From: Deltaproteobacteria bacterium
Lineage (GTDB): Bacteria > Myxococcota_A > UBA9160 > UBA6930
Length of the DNA: 53,584 nucleotides
Direction of reading: 5' to 3'
Assembly: GCA_019312665.1 (NCBI GenBank)
Contig: JAFDCZ010000007.1
Span: forward strand, 1 to 53,584
A program made the position numbers and the translations under genes. Position 1 is the stretch's first letter, and the number at the start of each line of letters is the position of its first letter. This document shows, in pieces, positions 43,936 through 53,152 of the stretch. The notes below the pieces were generated by a model that saw nothing but the letters and a program-made list of their open reading frames with translations, was not told where the DNA came from and did not search any database.

Positions 43936-44763
43936 TCAACCGTCCTCCCCGGGAGGATCATCGAGAAAGGCGAGGACCGCGGCATTGAAGGCCTCGGTCT
44001 GCTCGATGTTCACGCAGTGGCCTGCCGCCGGGATCACGACGTGCTTCGACCGCGGAAGCTTGGCCGTCATCACCTCGGCCGCGGCCTGATAAGCAGCGTC
44101 GAGGCTCCCGACCAGGATCAACGCGGGAATCTGGATGTCCGCGAGGCGATCCAGGGTGGAGGGCGCAGGCCCGGCCACACGGCGGCCGAAGTGCGCCACT
44201 CCGGACGGATCCTGGGCCTCGATCGCGCGGCCCGCAGCCTGGGCGGCGGGAAGGTCCGGAGACAGGCCGATCGAATTCGGAGCGGCGCGTCCGCTCGTGT
44301 AACCCTCGAAACCCACACGCTCGAGCCGGCCGGCAATCCGGTCGACCTGAGCCTCCCAGCCAGCCTGGGCCTTGGGCTTCTTGAAGCCGGGCCCGCTGGC
44401 GATCAACAGCAGCGCACGCACCCGTTCCGGATGGGCCAGCGCGAAATGCTGCGAGGCGAGGCCGCCGAACGAAAGCCCGCCGACGACCGCCGGCGGGTCG
44501 GGTGCTGCCCAGGCGAGCACCCGACCGAGGTCGTCCACCACCTGCTCCATCGAGTAGGCGTCCTCGCTCTCGGGCACCTCGCTCTTGCCGTGGCCGCGGT
44601 AATCCCACAACACGACGCGGTAACCGGCGGCCACGAAGGGCTCGACCTGGGGACGAAAATTTTCGTGGGTCTGGCAGTAGCCGGGCGAGAACACGATGGG
44701 CGTACCGACGCCTGTCGCCTCCGCGTAGAGGCGCACGCCGTCGCTCGCGATTACTTCCGCCAC
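43936..44763 (-). CDS. Alpha/beta hydrolase
   Basis: The 275-aa fold shows the nucleophile elbow GGLSFGG (Ser98), the oxyanion region SPGYCQTHENF, the DYRGHGKS loop, the acid in LVGSLDAA and the histidine in PAAGHCVNIEQTEAF. Typical of 3-oxoadipate enol-lactonase, haloperoxidase-like or lipase-like hydrolases; substrate is open. The GTG at 44763 starts 17 nt after the SppA stop, so it is likely co-transcribed with sppA. Confidence 0.88.
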   Translation of the reverse strand: MAEVIASDGVRLYAEATGVGTPIVFSPGYCQTHENFRPQVEPFVAAGYRVVLWDYRGHGKSEVPESEDAYSMEQVVDDLGRVLAWAAPDPPAVVGGLSFGGLASQHFALAHPERVRALLLIASGPGFKKPKAQAGWEAQVDRIAGRLERVGFEGYTSGRAAPNSIGLSPDLPAAQAAGRAIEAQDPSGVAHFGRRVAGPAPSTLDRLADIQIPALILVGSLDAAYQAAAEVMTAKLPRSKHVVIPAAGHCVNIEQTEAFNAAVLAFLDDPPGEDG

Positions 44764-44780
44764 GTTGCCCTGCCATCCAT

Positions 44781-46490
44781 CTAGTGAACCTCCATCAGGC
44801 CCGGCGGCACGAGCAGCGGTGCACCCACCGGAAGCACGCGAACCAGCCGGACCAGGGAGGCGAGTGTACCCGGTAGTGGCAGCTCCGGCGTGACCGCGCT
44901 CTGAATCCCACCGAAGAGTTCCATCAGCTCTTCGGCCAGGGGACGCGGGCGTGGGTATTGCACGAGCACCACGGGCGCATCGTCTTCCAGACCGACGAGC
45001 CGCTTGCCTTCGATCACCGCATCACGAAGCCCGCCTAACGAATCGACCAGACCGATCTCCAATGCCTGGGCTCCCGTCCAGACCCGACCCTGGGCGATGG
45101 CATCGACCGCATCGCGCTCCAGGCCGCGGCCCTCCGCAACTCGTTCCAGGAAGAGCTCGTAGACGCCTTCGACATCGTCTCGCAACACGGCGCGAGTCTC
45201 CTCGGAGAGCGGCTTCGAACCGAGCAACAAATCTGCGTGAGGGCCCCGAGTGATCGTCTCGACGCCCACGCCGAGTTTCTCGAGCAGGCCACCGATCACA
45301 GGGCGAAGCACGAATACGCCGATCGAACCGGTGTAGGTCGTGTGGTGGGAGACGATCTTGTCCGCCCCGGCCGCAACGTAGTAGCCACCGGAAGCCGCGA
45401 CGTCGGACATCGACGCGATCACCGGTTTCCCGGTCTTGCGTACATCCTGCACGGCCTGCCAGACGATGTCCGAGGCCAGCGCCGAGCCGCCCGGGCTGTT
45501 GATCCGAAAGATGATCGCCTTGACTTCCGGATCCTCCGCAGCTTCGCGAAGAGCCTCGGCCACCGTATCCGACGCCATGACCGGCGAGCCGCCGGAGGCG
45601 TACTGGCCCTTGCCGATCAGCACCGGGCCCGAACCATGCACCAGGGCAAAGGTGGCCTCGGGCTCGAAATCAAGTGCGTCGAAACCCACCTGGGCGTAGT
45701 CGGAGGCTTTCACGATCGGCTGGTCTTCGAAGCCGTCCATCAACTCTGTCCAGTTCTGGACCTCGTCGATCAAGCCGAGCTGGATCATCGGCTGCCCGCC
45801 CGTAGGCGCCTGATTGATCGCCTCTTCGACTGCGCTGGTCTCGAGCCCGCGGCCTTCGGCGACGATCGCGAGGAAGCGCTCCTGGATCGAATCGACCAGG
45901 GCCTCCTGCATCTCGCGGGCCGGGCCCGACATCTCCTTCGCGGCGTAGCTCTCGACGGCGCTCTTGTAGCGCCCGATGCGCTCGTACTCGATCTCGACGC
46001 CCAGCTTCTCGAACAGACCGCCCAGGAAGAGGTACTCACCGGCAAGCCCGACGAAGGGGTTGCGATGGCCGGGCGCTGCCACGACGCGCTGGGCGCCGGT
46101 GGCCACCACGTAGGATCCGTTGCCGAAACCTTCGACCTCCAGGTATGCGACGGTTTTGCGGCCCGCCTCGGCGAGCCGCCTGATGGCGTCGCGGATCTCT
46201 TCCACGCGCCCCCAGCCGAGCGCCAGGCTGCGAATGCGGAAGACGACCGTATCCACCCGTTCGTCACGTTCCAGCTTGGCCAGCTCGCCGAGCAGCGAAG
46301 TCAGCGAGCCCTCCCCTCCGCCGGTAAGCCGTGCCAGGAGCGGGTTTGCGGGAGCGTCGGCGTAGCTGCCCTGGAGTTGGATCACCACGACGCTGCCGGG
46401 TTCTACCCCCATCGGGCGGGTCTCGAACCAATACACAGCCAATGCCGCCACCAGCAGGACTCCGAGAATCCAACCTCTCGCTCGACTCAT
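44781..46490 (-). CDS. sppA: Signal peptide peptidase SppA, 67-kDa type
   Basis: SppA degrades cleaved signal peptides at the inner membrane. The 569-aa protein has one N-terminal transmembrane segment (residues 7-21) and the tandem ClpP-like halves of the long SppA form. The general-base lysine is K176 in ERIGRYKSAVESYAA and the nucleophile is Ser about 366 in MSDVAASGGYYVA, as in E. coli. The ATG at 46490 is preferred because GAGAGGTG lies at good spacing upstream; a GTG at 46499 is an alternative. It diverges from the thiolase-like gene. Confidence 0.92.
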   Translation of the reverse strand: MSRARGWILGVLLVAALAVYWFETRPMGVEPGSVVVIQLQGSYADAPANPLLARLTGGGEGSLTSLLGELAKLERDERVDTVVFRIRSLALGWGRVEEIRDAIRRLAEAGRKTVAYLEVEGFGNGSYVVATGAQRVVAAPGHRNPFVGLAGEYLFLGGLFEKLGVEIEYERIGRYKSAVESYAAKEMSGPAREMQEALVDSIQERFLAIVAEGRGLETSAVEEAINQAPTGGQPMIQLGLIDEVQNWTELMDGFEDQPIVKASDYAQVGFDALDFEPEATFALVHGSGPVLIGKGQYASGGSPVMASDTVAEALREAAEDPEVKAIIFRINSPGGSALASDIVWQAVQDVRKTGKPVIASMSDVAASGGYYVAAGADKIVSHHTTYTGSIGVFVLRPVIGGLLEKLGVGVETITRGPHADLLLGSKPLSEETRAVLRDDVEGVYELFLERVAEGRGLERDAVDAIAQGRVWTGAQALEIGLVDSLGGLRDAVIEGKRLVGLEDDAPVVLVQYPRPRPLAEELMELFGGIQSAVTPELPLPGTLASLVRLVRVLPVGAPLLVPPGLMEVH

Positions 46491-46561
46491 GCTCTTCACC
46501 TCTCGTGGGTCGTCCCCTACAGCGGGAGACAGCGCGCGACGAAGGTAACGTTCAGCAAGCC

Positions 46562-48139
46562 ATGCCCAAGCCCGTTTACATCGCCGGCGTCGGCCTCACC
46601 AAGGTGGATCTCACCGGTCGGGTGTTCGGCAGCATCTTCGATCTCTTCGCCCAGGCGTTCGCCCGGGCGCTGCAGGATTCGCGGGTCCGAAGCTTCGATG
46701 CGGTGCAGATCGGCATCATGGACAGCGAGGAGTTCGAGAACCGGGCCAACATCGCCGCCAAGGTGGTCGATCGGTTGGGGCTCCGAGGCGTGCCCGCCGT
46801 ACGCAGCGAGACCGCATCCTCCACCGGGGCCGCGGCCTTCCACGAGGCTTGCCACAAGATCGCCGCCGGCCAATGCGAGAGCGTGCTGGTCTTGGCAGGC
46901 GAACGCATGAAGACGGTGACCACCCAGGTGGCGACCCACATCATGTCGAAGACCGTCGATCCGGAAGAGCGACGCTTCGGCTTCACCATGCCCGGGCTGA
47001 TCGCGTTGGTCACCCAGGCCTGGCTCGGCAAGGCGGGCATCTCCCAGGAAGAAGCCCGCGCCATCCTGGCCCGGTTGATGGTGCGTGCTCACGCGCTGGG
47101 CGCCGAGAATCCGCTGGCTGCGTTCTACGGCAAGCCGGAGCTGCTCGAAGCCTACTTCGACGAGGCGAAGAACCTGCCCGTCGCAACACCGCTGATGCGA
47201 AAGGATTGCTCGCCGATCTGCGACGGCGCAGCCGCCATCATCCTGACCTCCCGGCCCGATGCGCTGCGCGTCTCCGGCCTGGGCTCCGCCACCGAGAGCT
47301 CCTCGGTGCTCGACCGCGACGCGCTCGATCACCTGGACGCAACGAGACAGGCGGCACGCGTCGCCTACTACCGCGCAGGCATCCGCGATCCTCGGCGCCT
47401 CGCGGGCCTGATCGTCGAAGCCCACGACGCGTTCAACAGCCTGCTGCCGATCGATCTGGTGGATCTCGGTTTGCTGCGCGACGACGAAGTCATCGAAGCC
47501 CTCGTCGGTGACACGAAAGCAGCCCCGGGAGATCCGCTCGCGAACCCGGTGACCGGGATCGGCGGGCGAGTTCCGACCAATCTATCCGGCGGCCTCAAGG
47601 CGCGAGGCCACCCGGTCGGTGGCACGGGTCTGTTCCAGATCGCAGAATGCGCACTCCAATTGCAGGGCCGATTTCCGAACCCGCGTGCCCAGGTGCACGA
47701 TGCAACGATCGGCATTGCGCATTCGATCGGCGGCCCGGGAAACAACGTGTTCGTGACCATCCTCGAGAGCAGCGACTCGCTGCGCCTTCCGGAGGCGGTG
47801 CCGGAACCGCGGCTTCATTTCGAAGCCTGCGCACCCCGGCCGACGCCCTACCCGGCGCAGCTCGATGGTGCCCGCGCCGTGGTGGAAGCAGCGACGACCA
47901 TTTACGTCACCGCGGGGCCTCAGGAAGGCCCGGTCCACGTTGCGGTCGTCAATCTCGATGGCACGCGGGTCTTCGCTCGGCTCGATCACCCGGCGGGAGA
48001 AGAGCTACCCGAGGGCGCGCTCGCCGGGCAGAGGGTGCGTCTGCTCGTCAAGGATGACGGGGATCAGTATTTCCAGCTGGATCGGGACCGGGGCGGAATC
48101 GGCCAGCTGTTCACGCGGATTCGCGCTGCGCTGAGTTGA
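46562..48139 (+). CDS. Thiolase-fold protein (SCPx-like) fused to a C-terminal OB-like domain, nucleophile Cys replaced
   Basis: The 525-aa protein has the thiolase fold (YIAGVGLTKVDLTG start; EAHDAFNSLLPIDLVDLG; GGLKARGHPVGGTGLFQI with the catalytic His). The usual nucleophile block CxSG is ASSTGAAAF, placing Ser86 where Cys is expected, so a thiolytic reaction is doubtful. Residues about 400-525 look like the OB-fold/DUF35-like partner normally encoded as a separate gene (PVHVAVVNLDGTRVFARL). Similar Cys-less thiolase-DUF35 assemblies occur in steroid side-chain retro-aldolases, so an aldolase role is a plausible inference. The ATG at 46562 lies 71 nt from the divergent sppA. Confidence 0.85.
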   Translation: MPKPVYIAGVGLTKVDLTGRVFGSIFDLFAQAFARALQDSRVRSFDAVQIGIMDSEEFENRANIAAKVVDRLGLRGVPAVRSETASSTGAAAFHEACHKIAAGQCESVLVLAGERMKTVTTQVATHIMSKTVDPEERRFGFTMPGLIALVTQAWLGKAGISQEEARAILARLMVRAHALGAENPLAAFYGKPELLEAYFDEAKNLPVATPLMRKDCSPICDGAAAIILTSRPDALRVSGLGSATESSSVLDRDALDHLDATRQAARVAYYRAGIRDPRRLAGLIVEAHDAFNSLLPIDLVDLGLLRDDEVIEALVGDTKAAPGDPLANPVTGIGGRVPTNLSGGLKARGHPVGGTGLFQIAECALQLQGRFPNPRAQVHDATIGIAHSIGGPGNNVFVTILESSDSLRLPEAVPEPRLHFEACAPRPTPYPAQLDGARAVVEAATTIYVTAGPQEGPVHVAVVNLDGTRVFARLDHPAGEELPEGALAGQRVRLLVKDDGDQYFQLDRDRGGIGQLFTRIRAALS

Positions 48140-48155
48140 ACTCGAGGCGCGGTAC

Positions 48156-49217
48156 CTAACAGCAGGCGCCGTCCGCCACAGTGGATGCATACCGTTCATG
48201 CGCTCCCGTCGCCGCACAGGCGAACCCGCCAAAATGAACGCGACGATCCCCCTGCACCTCGAAGAACCTTGCGAACCGCGTCTGCTCGAGCATGGCCGCC
48301 GTATTCCCGCACACCCGTTCCGGGCACCCAGCCTCGAACAGATGATGATCGTCCAGCCGAAACAGCTGCTCTGCGCCGGGCAGGCCGCCCCGATAGGTCG
48401 CGATCTGGCCGTAGTCCTCGCACCGATCTTCGAGGCCTTCGAGCTTGAGCAAGCGGTAGGTGACCGAGAAGAATCGCGCGGGAGCGACCTTCGCTTCGAT
48501 CTCGGGGCTGTGGATGTCGATGGGTGCACGGCTCACCTCGCGCGGGTCCTCGAAGCCGCTGCGGCGGGCGAGAGAGATGAAGTCGGCGTCGTACATGGCG
48601 CCGCCGAGACATTCCGAATGCAGGACCGGATCGAACGCGATCGCTTCCGGGAGGCGCCGATCGACGACGACATCGCTGAAGTAGAACTCACCGCCAGGCC
48701 GCAGCACGCGCACGATCTCAGCGAGCACCTGATCCTTGCGCGGGCTCAGGTTGACGACGCAATTCGAGATGACGAGATCGACGCTCTCGTCATCGAGCCC
48801 CGCACCTGCCAGATCCTCGATATAGCCCTGACGCAAATCGACGTTCGGCTTCGCGTAGCCGAAGCTCTCCATGTGCCCGTCCAGGGTTTCACGCGCAACG
48901 GCCAGCTGGGCCTCGGTCATGTCGAGACCGATCACATGCCCCTTGGGCCCGACGAGTTGGGAGAGCAGGTACACGTCGCGCCCGGTTCCGCAGCCCAGGT
49001 CGAGAGTGACCTGGCCTTCCAGCGCTTCGGGAATGGGGAAGCCGCAGCCGTAGAAACGGTCGAGAACACGGGGGTCGATCTTGGCAAGCAGGGCCTGGAG
49101 GTAGCGCGGCGGGGCACCGGTCGCGCAGCACGCGTTCGTCGCCAGGTCTGCGCTCTTCTGGAGGACCTTTCCGTAGTACTCGCGAACCCAGCTCCGGGGA
49201 TCTCCATCGACGTTCAC
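48156..49217 (-). CDS. arsM: Arsenite S-adenosylmethionine methyltransferase
   Basis: ArsM methylates trivalent arsenic. The 353-aa protein has a SAM loop LDLGCGTGRDVYLLS and the four cysteine positions of the family: C30/C31 in TNACCATG, C58 in FYGCGF, C153 in SNCVVNLSPRKD and C203 in HSECLGGAMYDADF. The spacing of the last two (50) equals that in characterised algal ArsM. The C-terminal CC also matches many ArsM. The start is a GTG at 49217 with GGAGG 6 nt upstream. No arsR, arsB or arsC lies nearby. It converges with the thiolase gene, 16 nt away. Confidence 0.92.
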   Translation of the reverse strand: MNVDGDPRSWVREYYGKVLQKSADLATNACCATGAPPRYLQALLAKIDPRVLDRFYGCGFPIPEALEGQVTLDLGCGTGRDVYLLSQLVGPKGHVIGLDMTEAQLAVARETLDGHMESFGYAKPNVDLRQGYIEDLAGAGLDDESVDLVISNCVVNLSPRKDQVLAEIVRVLRPGGEFYFSDVVVDRRLPEAIAFDPVLHSECLGGAMYDADFISLARRSGFEDPREVSRAPIDIHSPEIEAKVAPARFFSVTYRLLKLEGLEDRCEDYGQIATYRGGLPGAEQLFRLDDHHLFEAGCPERVCGNTAAMLEQTRFARFFEVQGDRRVHFGGFACAATGAHERYASTVADGACC

Positions 49218-49283
49218 TGCAGCCTCCTTCCTGTGCTCGAAGAGCCTCGCTTCGTATGGAGATGCCGCTGAGCGCAGATGGTT

Positions 49284-50486
49284 TCAGGCGGATGTGAGCT
49301 CGAGCGTCGCGATCTCTCGCGACGCCGCGATTCGGATCGCTGGGCCGGCCACCCCCGCGCCGCGGTTCACGTAGAGGCTGGTCTCGCCCACCCGGAACAG
49401 GCCCCGGGGATAGCGGGAGATCAGGCGAGCCAGGTTCACCCGGGCAGCCATGCCGGGCAACGCGATCTGGCCACCGTGGGTATGGCCCGCGAGAACCGCC
49501 GCGAAGCCGAGCCGCGCGGCCTGGGTGACGGCATCCGGACGATGAGACAGCAGGATCGTGGGTCCATCCTCGGGCAAGCGCATTCCGAGCTCTTCGAGTT
49601 CGTCCAGGATCAGCTCCGGATCGGTCCACAAGCGTCCCGGGTCGTCGATGCCCGCCAGGTAGAGCGGCGCTTCCGTCGGCAGGCGTACGCTCTCCTTGCG
49701 AAGCAGCCGAATGGCGGGTGCGTGGGCCGCCAAGCCCTCGGCGACCAAGGTGGCACCGGTATACATATCGTGGTTGCCCAGCACTGCGAACACTCCGAGA
49801 CGCGCCCGCAATTGCGAGAGCTCTCGCGCTCCTGCCTCGACGAAGGCCGGATCGAAATCGAAGAGGTCGCCGGTCAGCACGAGCAGGTCGGGCTGCATGG
49901 CGTTGACGTCCTCGACGAGCCGCTCCAGACGCTCGCCTTCCATCTTGTTTCCAATATGGAGATCCGAGAGCTGGACGATGCGAAGGCCCGAGAGAGATGG
50001 ATCGAGGCCTGCCAGTGGCAAGCGGGTGTTGGTTCGATCGTAGCGCGACTGGCCCAGGGTGGTGCCCCAGAGGATCACGCCTGCGGCCACCAGAAGCGCA
50101 CTGTTGCCGCCGAGCTGGAGCCATTCCCATTGGGTTTGCGGTGCAATGCCGACGGCCCCGAGCAGCAGCCGCGTCGGCAGCGCGAACGCCCATAGCGCCA
50201 CCACCGCCATGCCGAGCAAGAGCGTCGCCACCCCGACGGTCATGTAGCTCCGTGCAACCGCGCCGATCGCGCCTTCCCGGCGCCGGGCGCGACGCAGAGG
50301 TGCATACGAGGCGACGTTGGCCGCGACCAGGAGTACCAGGATTCCCAACGCGATCGGCCACGGGGGCACCGGGTGGCCGAGAACCACGACCCACAGCCAG
50401 TGGAGGATCAGGGCCTGCATCCCACCGAGCAGGAACGCCAGGGTTCGGAAGACCTCGGCCATGAAGAAGGTGCGCAGAAAACTCAT
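49284..50486 (-). CDS. Membrane-bound metallophosphoesterase
   Basis: The 400-aa protein has about four transmembrane segments in its first 150 residues and then a calcineurin-like phosphoesterase domain. All metal motifs are present: VQLSDLHIG, LTGDLFD, LGNHDMYT, LLSHRP and LAGHTHGGQ. This layout matches YkuE/YaeI-like lipid-associated phosphoesterases; the substrate is unknown. The ATG at 50486 starts the hydrophobic N-terminus. It lies 46 nt after the SDR on the same strand. Confidence 0.9.
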   Translation of the reverse strand: MSFLRTFFMAEVFRTLAFLLGGMQALILHWLWVVVLGHPVPPWPIALGILVLLVAANVASYAPLRRARRREGAIGAVARSYMTVGVATLLLGMAVVALWAFALPTRLLLGAVGIAPQTQWEWLQLGGNSALLVAAGVILWGTTLGQSRYDRTNTRLPLAGLDPSLSGLRIVQLSDLHIGNKMEGERLERLVEDVNAMQPDLLVLTGDLFDFDPAFVEAGARELSQLRARLGVFAVLGNHDMYTGATLVAEGLAAHAPAIRLLRKESVRLPTEAPLYLAGIDDPGRLWTDPELILDELEELGMRLPEDGPTILLSHRPDAVTQAARLGFAAVLAGHTHGGQIALPGMAARVNLARLISRYPRGLFRVGETSLYVNRGAGVAGPAIRIAASREIATLELTSA

Positions 50487-50532
50487 AGGCTTCTCGAAGG
50501 ACCCGGCCGAAGCGTCCCGCCATGGGACACGC

Positions 50533-51279
50533 TCACAGCCCACCTGCAACATCGAGGATGGCTCCGGTCGTGTAGGACGCGGCCGAAGACATCAGCCAGA
50601 GGATCGCCTCTGCCACCTCTCCCGGCTCACCGCCCCGTTGCATCGGCACGAGCGGCGCCATGCGCTCGACCCGAGCCGGCTCACCGCCCGCCGTGTGGAT
50701 CTCGGTCTTCACGAGGCCCGGACGTACCGCGACGACACGTATCCCCTCGGCCGCCACCTCTTTCGCGAGGCCGATCGTCATCGAATCGATCGCGCCCTTC
50801 GACGCCGCGTAGTCGACCCACTCGCCCGGGGAGCCCCGGCGCGACGCACCGGAAGAAACATTCACGATCACGCCGCCAGCGCTGCCATGCTGGGTCGACA
50901 TTCGCCGCACGGCTTCTCGCGCGCAAAGAAAGGCCCCCATCACGTTGACGGCGAACATGCGTTCGAGTCGCTCCGCGCTCATGGCCTCGAGCCGTGCCTG
51001 CGCCATCACGACGCCTGCATTGTTGACGAGCGCCGTCGGCGGCCCGAGTTCCTCCGCCACGCGCTCGAACATGCCAACGACATCGGCCTCCTTCGACACA
51101 TCCCCGCGCAGGGCGATCGCGCGGCCTCCGGCCGTTTCGATTTCTCCGACGACGTTCCGTGCGGCCTCCTCGGCCTGGACATAGTTCACCCCCACAGCGT
51201 ACCCATGCGCTGCGGCCAACCGCGCCGTGGCTGCTCCGATGCCGCGGCTCCCTCCCGTGATCAACACCACCCTGCTCAA
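50533..51279 (-). CDS. Short-chain dehydrogenase/reductase (FabG-like)
   Basis: A 248-aa SDR with TGGSRGIGAATARLAAA at the N-terminus, LVNNAGVVMAQ, VIVNVSSGASRRGS (catalytic Ser) and VDYAASKGAIDSM (Y-x3-K), ending GAILDVAGGL. It resembles glucose dehydrogenase or 3-oxoacyl reductase types; the substrate cannot be told. The start ATG at 51279 has normal family spacing. The 82-bp gap to the divergent TPR gene shows no clear operator. Confidence 0.88.
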   Translation of the reverse strand: MSRVVLITGGSRGIGAATARLAAAHGYAVGVNYVQAEEAARNVVGEIETAGGRAIALRGDVSKEADVVGMFERVAEELGPPTALVNNAGVVMAQARLEAMSAERLERMFAVNVMGAFLCAREAVRRMSTQHGSAGGVIVNVSSGASRRGSPGEWVDYAASKGAIDSMTIGLAKEVAAEGIRVVAVRPGLVKTEIHTAGGEPARVERMAPLVPMQRGGEPGEVAEAILWLMSSAASYTTGAILDVAGGL

Positions 51280-51361
51280 AACGCCTACCTCGATTGCTCC
51301 ACGTCGAGTGCCGAGCCCGATAGACTTGCAGACCTCCGCTCGCTTCGGCCACTCTATCCGG

Positions 51362-51691
51362 ATGAGCGATGCCGTGGCCCACTACAAGGAAGCCTTCGAC
51401 CACTACCTGAATGACCGCCTCGAGCCGGCGATCGAAGCCTACCGCCGCTGCGTAGAGGCCGATCCCGATCATGCCCGGGCTTGGAACGGGCTCGCCATGA
51501 GCCTCGAAAAGCTCGGCCAGCTCGATGCGGCCATCGAAGCGGGCAAGAGGCTCGTCGAACTCGAGCCGGACGAGCCCCTCAGCCACACCAGCCTCTCCAT
51601 CTTCTATCAGCAGAAGGGAATGATCCCCGAGGCGGAAGAGGAGAAGGCGATTGCGATGCGCCTTCAGATGGCAGCACAGAACCAGAAGTAG
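51362..51691 (+). CDS. Small TPR-repeat protein
   Basis: The 109-aa product is made of tetratricopeptide repeats (DRLEPAIEAYRRCVEADPDH, ARAWNGLAMSLEKLGQLDAA, ...PLSHTSLSIFYQQKGMIPEA). It has no signal peptide, so it is probably a cytoplasmic scaffold. The ATG at 51362 is preferred; the longer open frame upstream overlaps the divergent SDR. It sits 12 nt before the O-methyltransferase, so the two are likely co-transcribed. Confidence 0.85.
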   Translation: MSDAVAHYKEAFDHYLNDRLEPAIEAYRRCVEADPDHARAWNGLAMSLEKLGQLDAAIEAGKRLVELEPDEPLSHTSLSIFYQQKGMIPEAEEEKAIAMRLQMAAQNQK

Positions 51692-51703
51692 GGAGACCTT
51701 CCC

Positions 51704-52363
51704 ATGAGCACCAAATCTCTCGACCAGAGCGGGGATCTCTACGACTACATCGTCAGCCACGGAAGTGAGCCGCCGGACGAGGTGCTCCGTGAGCTTCAGA
51801 AAGAAACGGAAAAAGTAGGGCTGCTGGCGAGGATGCAGATCGACGCCGAGCAGGGTGCGCTGCTCACATGGCTCACGCGGGCATTCGGTGTGCGCCGGGC
51901 GATCGAGATCGGGACCTTCACTGGCTATTCGTCCCTCTGCATCGCACGTGGCTTGCCCGAGGATGGTGCGCTCCTCTGCCTCGATGTGAGCGAGGAATGG
52001 ACGAGTATCGCTCAGCGCTACTGGGAGAGGGCGGGGCTCAGCGAGCGGATCGAGCTTCGCCTTGCGCCGGCGAGCGAAACCCTCGAAGCGCTTCCCATGG
52101 AAGAGAGCTTCGATCTCGCCTTCATCGACGCAGACAAGACAGGCTACGCCAGCTATCTGGAGCTTCTCCTTCCGCGGATGCGGACGAGAGGCGTGATCCT
52201 GGTCGACAACGTCCTCTGGAACGGAGCGGTCATCGACCCGGCGAAAGTGGATCCGGATACCGAAGCCATTCGGGCATTCAACGACCAGGTGGCAGAAGAT
52301 CCCAGGCTGGATGCGATGATGCTAGGCCGCTTCGACGGCCTTACACTGATTCGAAAGCGATGA
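51704..52363 (+). CDS. Class I SAM-dependent O-methyltransferase (CCoAOMT-like)
   Basis: The 219-aa protein matches the bacterial caffeoyl-CoA/catechol O-methyltransferase family: IEIGTFTGYSSLCIA (SAM loop), LCLDVSEEW, DLAFIDADKTGYASYLELLLP with the metal-binding Asp, VILVDNVLWNGAVID and a C-terminal GRFDGLTLIRKR. These enzymes methylate catechol-type hydroxyls using a divalent metal; the substrate is not evident here. Its last 23 nt overlap the end of the convergent LuxR gene. Confidence 0.9.
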   Translation: MSTKSLDQSGDLYDYIVSHGSEPPDEVLRELQKETEKVGLLARMQIDAEQGALLTWLTRAFGVRRAIEIGTFTGYSSLCIARGLPEDGALLCLDVSEEWTSIAQRYWERAGLSERIELRLAPASETLEALPMEESFDLAFIDADKTGYASYLELLLPRMRTRGVILVDNVLWNGAVIDPAKVDPDTEAIRAFNDQVAEDPRLDAMMLGRFDGLTLIRKR

Positions 52364-53075
52364 ACGGCGGCACGCTGAGGATCCCCGCCACGAGCTCGGC
52401 CTGACGGTGGGTCCCGGTCTTGGCGAACGCCCCCTTCAGGTGCCCACGGACGGTGTTCAGGCAGACATCCAGGCCCGAGGCGATTTCCTTCAGGCTGCGG
52501 CCTGAAGCCAGCTCCCGTGCCACGGCCGCTTCCGTCGGAGTGAGTCCGTGCAATCGAATGAGCTGCCGGGCGGTCGGCACGCGGGGCGTGGAGGGATCGT
52601 GCACGAAGACGACTGCGCCCATCAAGCCATGTCCCCCGGAGCCAAGCAGGGGCGCGACGGCGACGGTGTAGGGAGCGAGTCCAGAGGGCCTCGAAATCTT
52701 CAGGAACTCGGTACCCGCTTCGCCGTCAGCCTCGACGATTCGCGCGATCGCCGCCAGCAGCATCTCGTTCTCCCGGTGCGTCCGGGCCTCGATTCGGGCG
52801 TTGCTGCAAACCAGACCATCGAGCTCCGAAAACAGCCGGACCGCGGCGGCATTCGCTTCGAGAACGCGGCCCGTTCCGTCCACGGCGAGCAAGGCGTTCG
52901 GCAGCAAGTCGAGCAGCGCCGCACCGAAGGGGGACCCGCCTCGGTTCCCTTCTCGTAGCGTCCGAGCCCGCCGACTCCGAGCCCGTTGCCTCGCCTCCTT
53001 GTGGGCATGGATCGCCCGAGTTCCGCTTTCGCCCCCGGAATCTGTCTGCAGGTCGCCGGTCACATGAAATGCCAT
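52341..53075 (-). CDS. PAS-LuxR family transcriptional regulator
   Basis: The 244-aa regulator has a PAS-like sensor (residues about 48-160: LLPNALLAVDGTGRVLEANA, AVRLFSELDG) and a C-terminal LuxR-type helix-turn-helix (LTPTEAAVARELASGRSLKE, then TVRGHLKGAFAKTG). The PAS fold could sense a ligand or redox state; no kinase or receiver domain is present. The first 45 residues are basic and variable. It converges with, and overlaps by 23 nt, the O-methyltransferase. A palindrome lies about 34 nt upstream of its start. Confidence 0.88.
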   Translation of the reverse strand: MAFHVTGDLQTDSGGESGTRAIHAHKEARQRARSRRARTLREGNRGGSPFGAALLDLLPNALLAVDGTGRVLEANAAAVRLFSELDGLVCSNARIEARTHRENEMLLAAIARIVEADGEAGTEFLKISRPSGLAPYTVAVAPLLGSGGHGLMGAVVFVHDPSTPRVPTARQLIRLHGLTPTEAAVARELASGRSLKEIASGLDVCLNTVRGHLKGAFAKTGTHRQAELVAGILSVPPFIAFESV

Positions 53076-53108
53076 CCCCCACTCTTACCCGGCGGACAGA
53101 CCAACCCC

Positions 53109-53124
53109 TGTGAAGTGCTTCACA
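53109..53124. promoter_or_regulatory. Palindromic operator upstream of the LuxR gene
   Basis: TGTGAAGTGCTTCACA has perfect 7-bp arms around a 2-bp centre and is flanked by CCCC/GGGG, which extends the symmetry. It lies in the 87-bp gap upstream of the regulator start at 53075, a good position for autoregulation. Which protein binds is unknown. Confidence 0.5.
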
Positions 53125-53152
53125 TAGGGGAGGGGTTTCTCTTCCACCTCAA

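Noticed and set aside
48889-50523. 544-aa open frame overlapping arsM and the metallophosphoesterase
   Set aside because: Arg/Gly/Pro-rich composition and no motifs; the overlapping frames carry complete family motifs.
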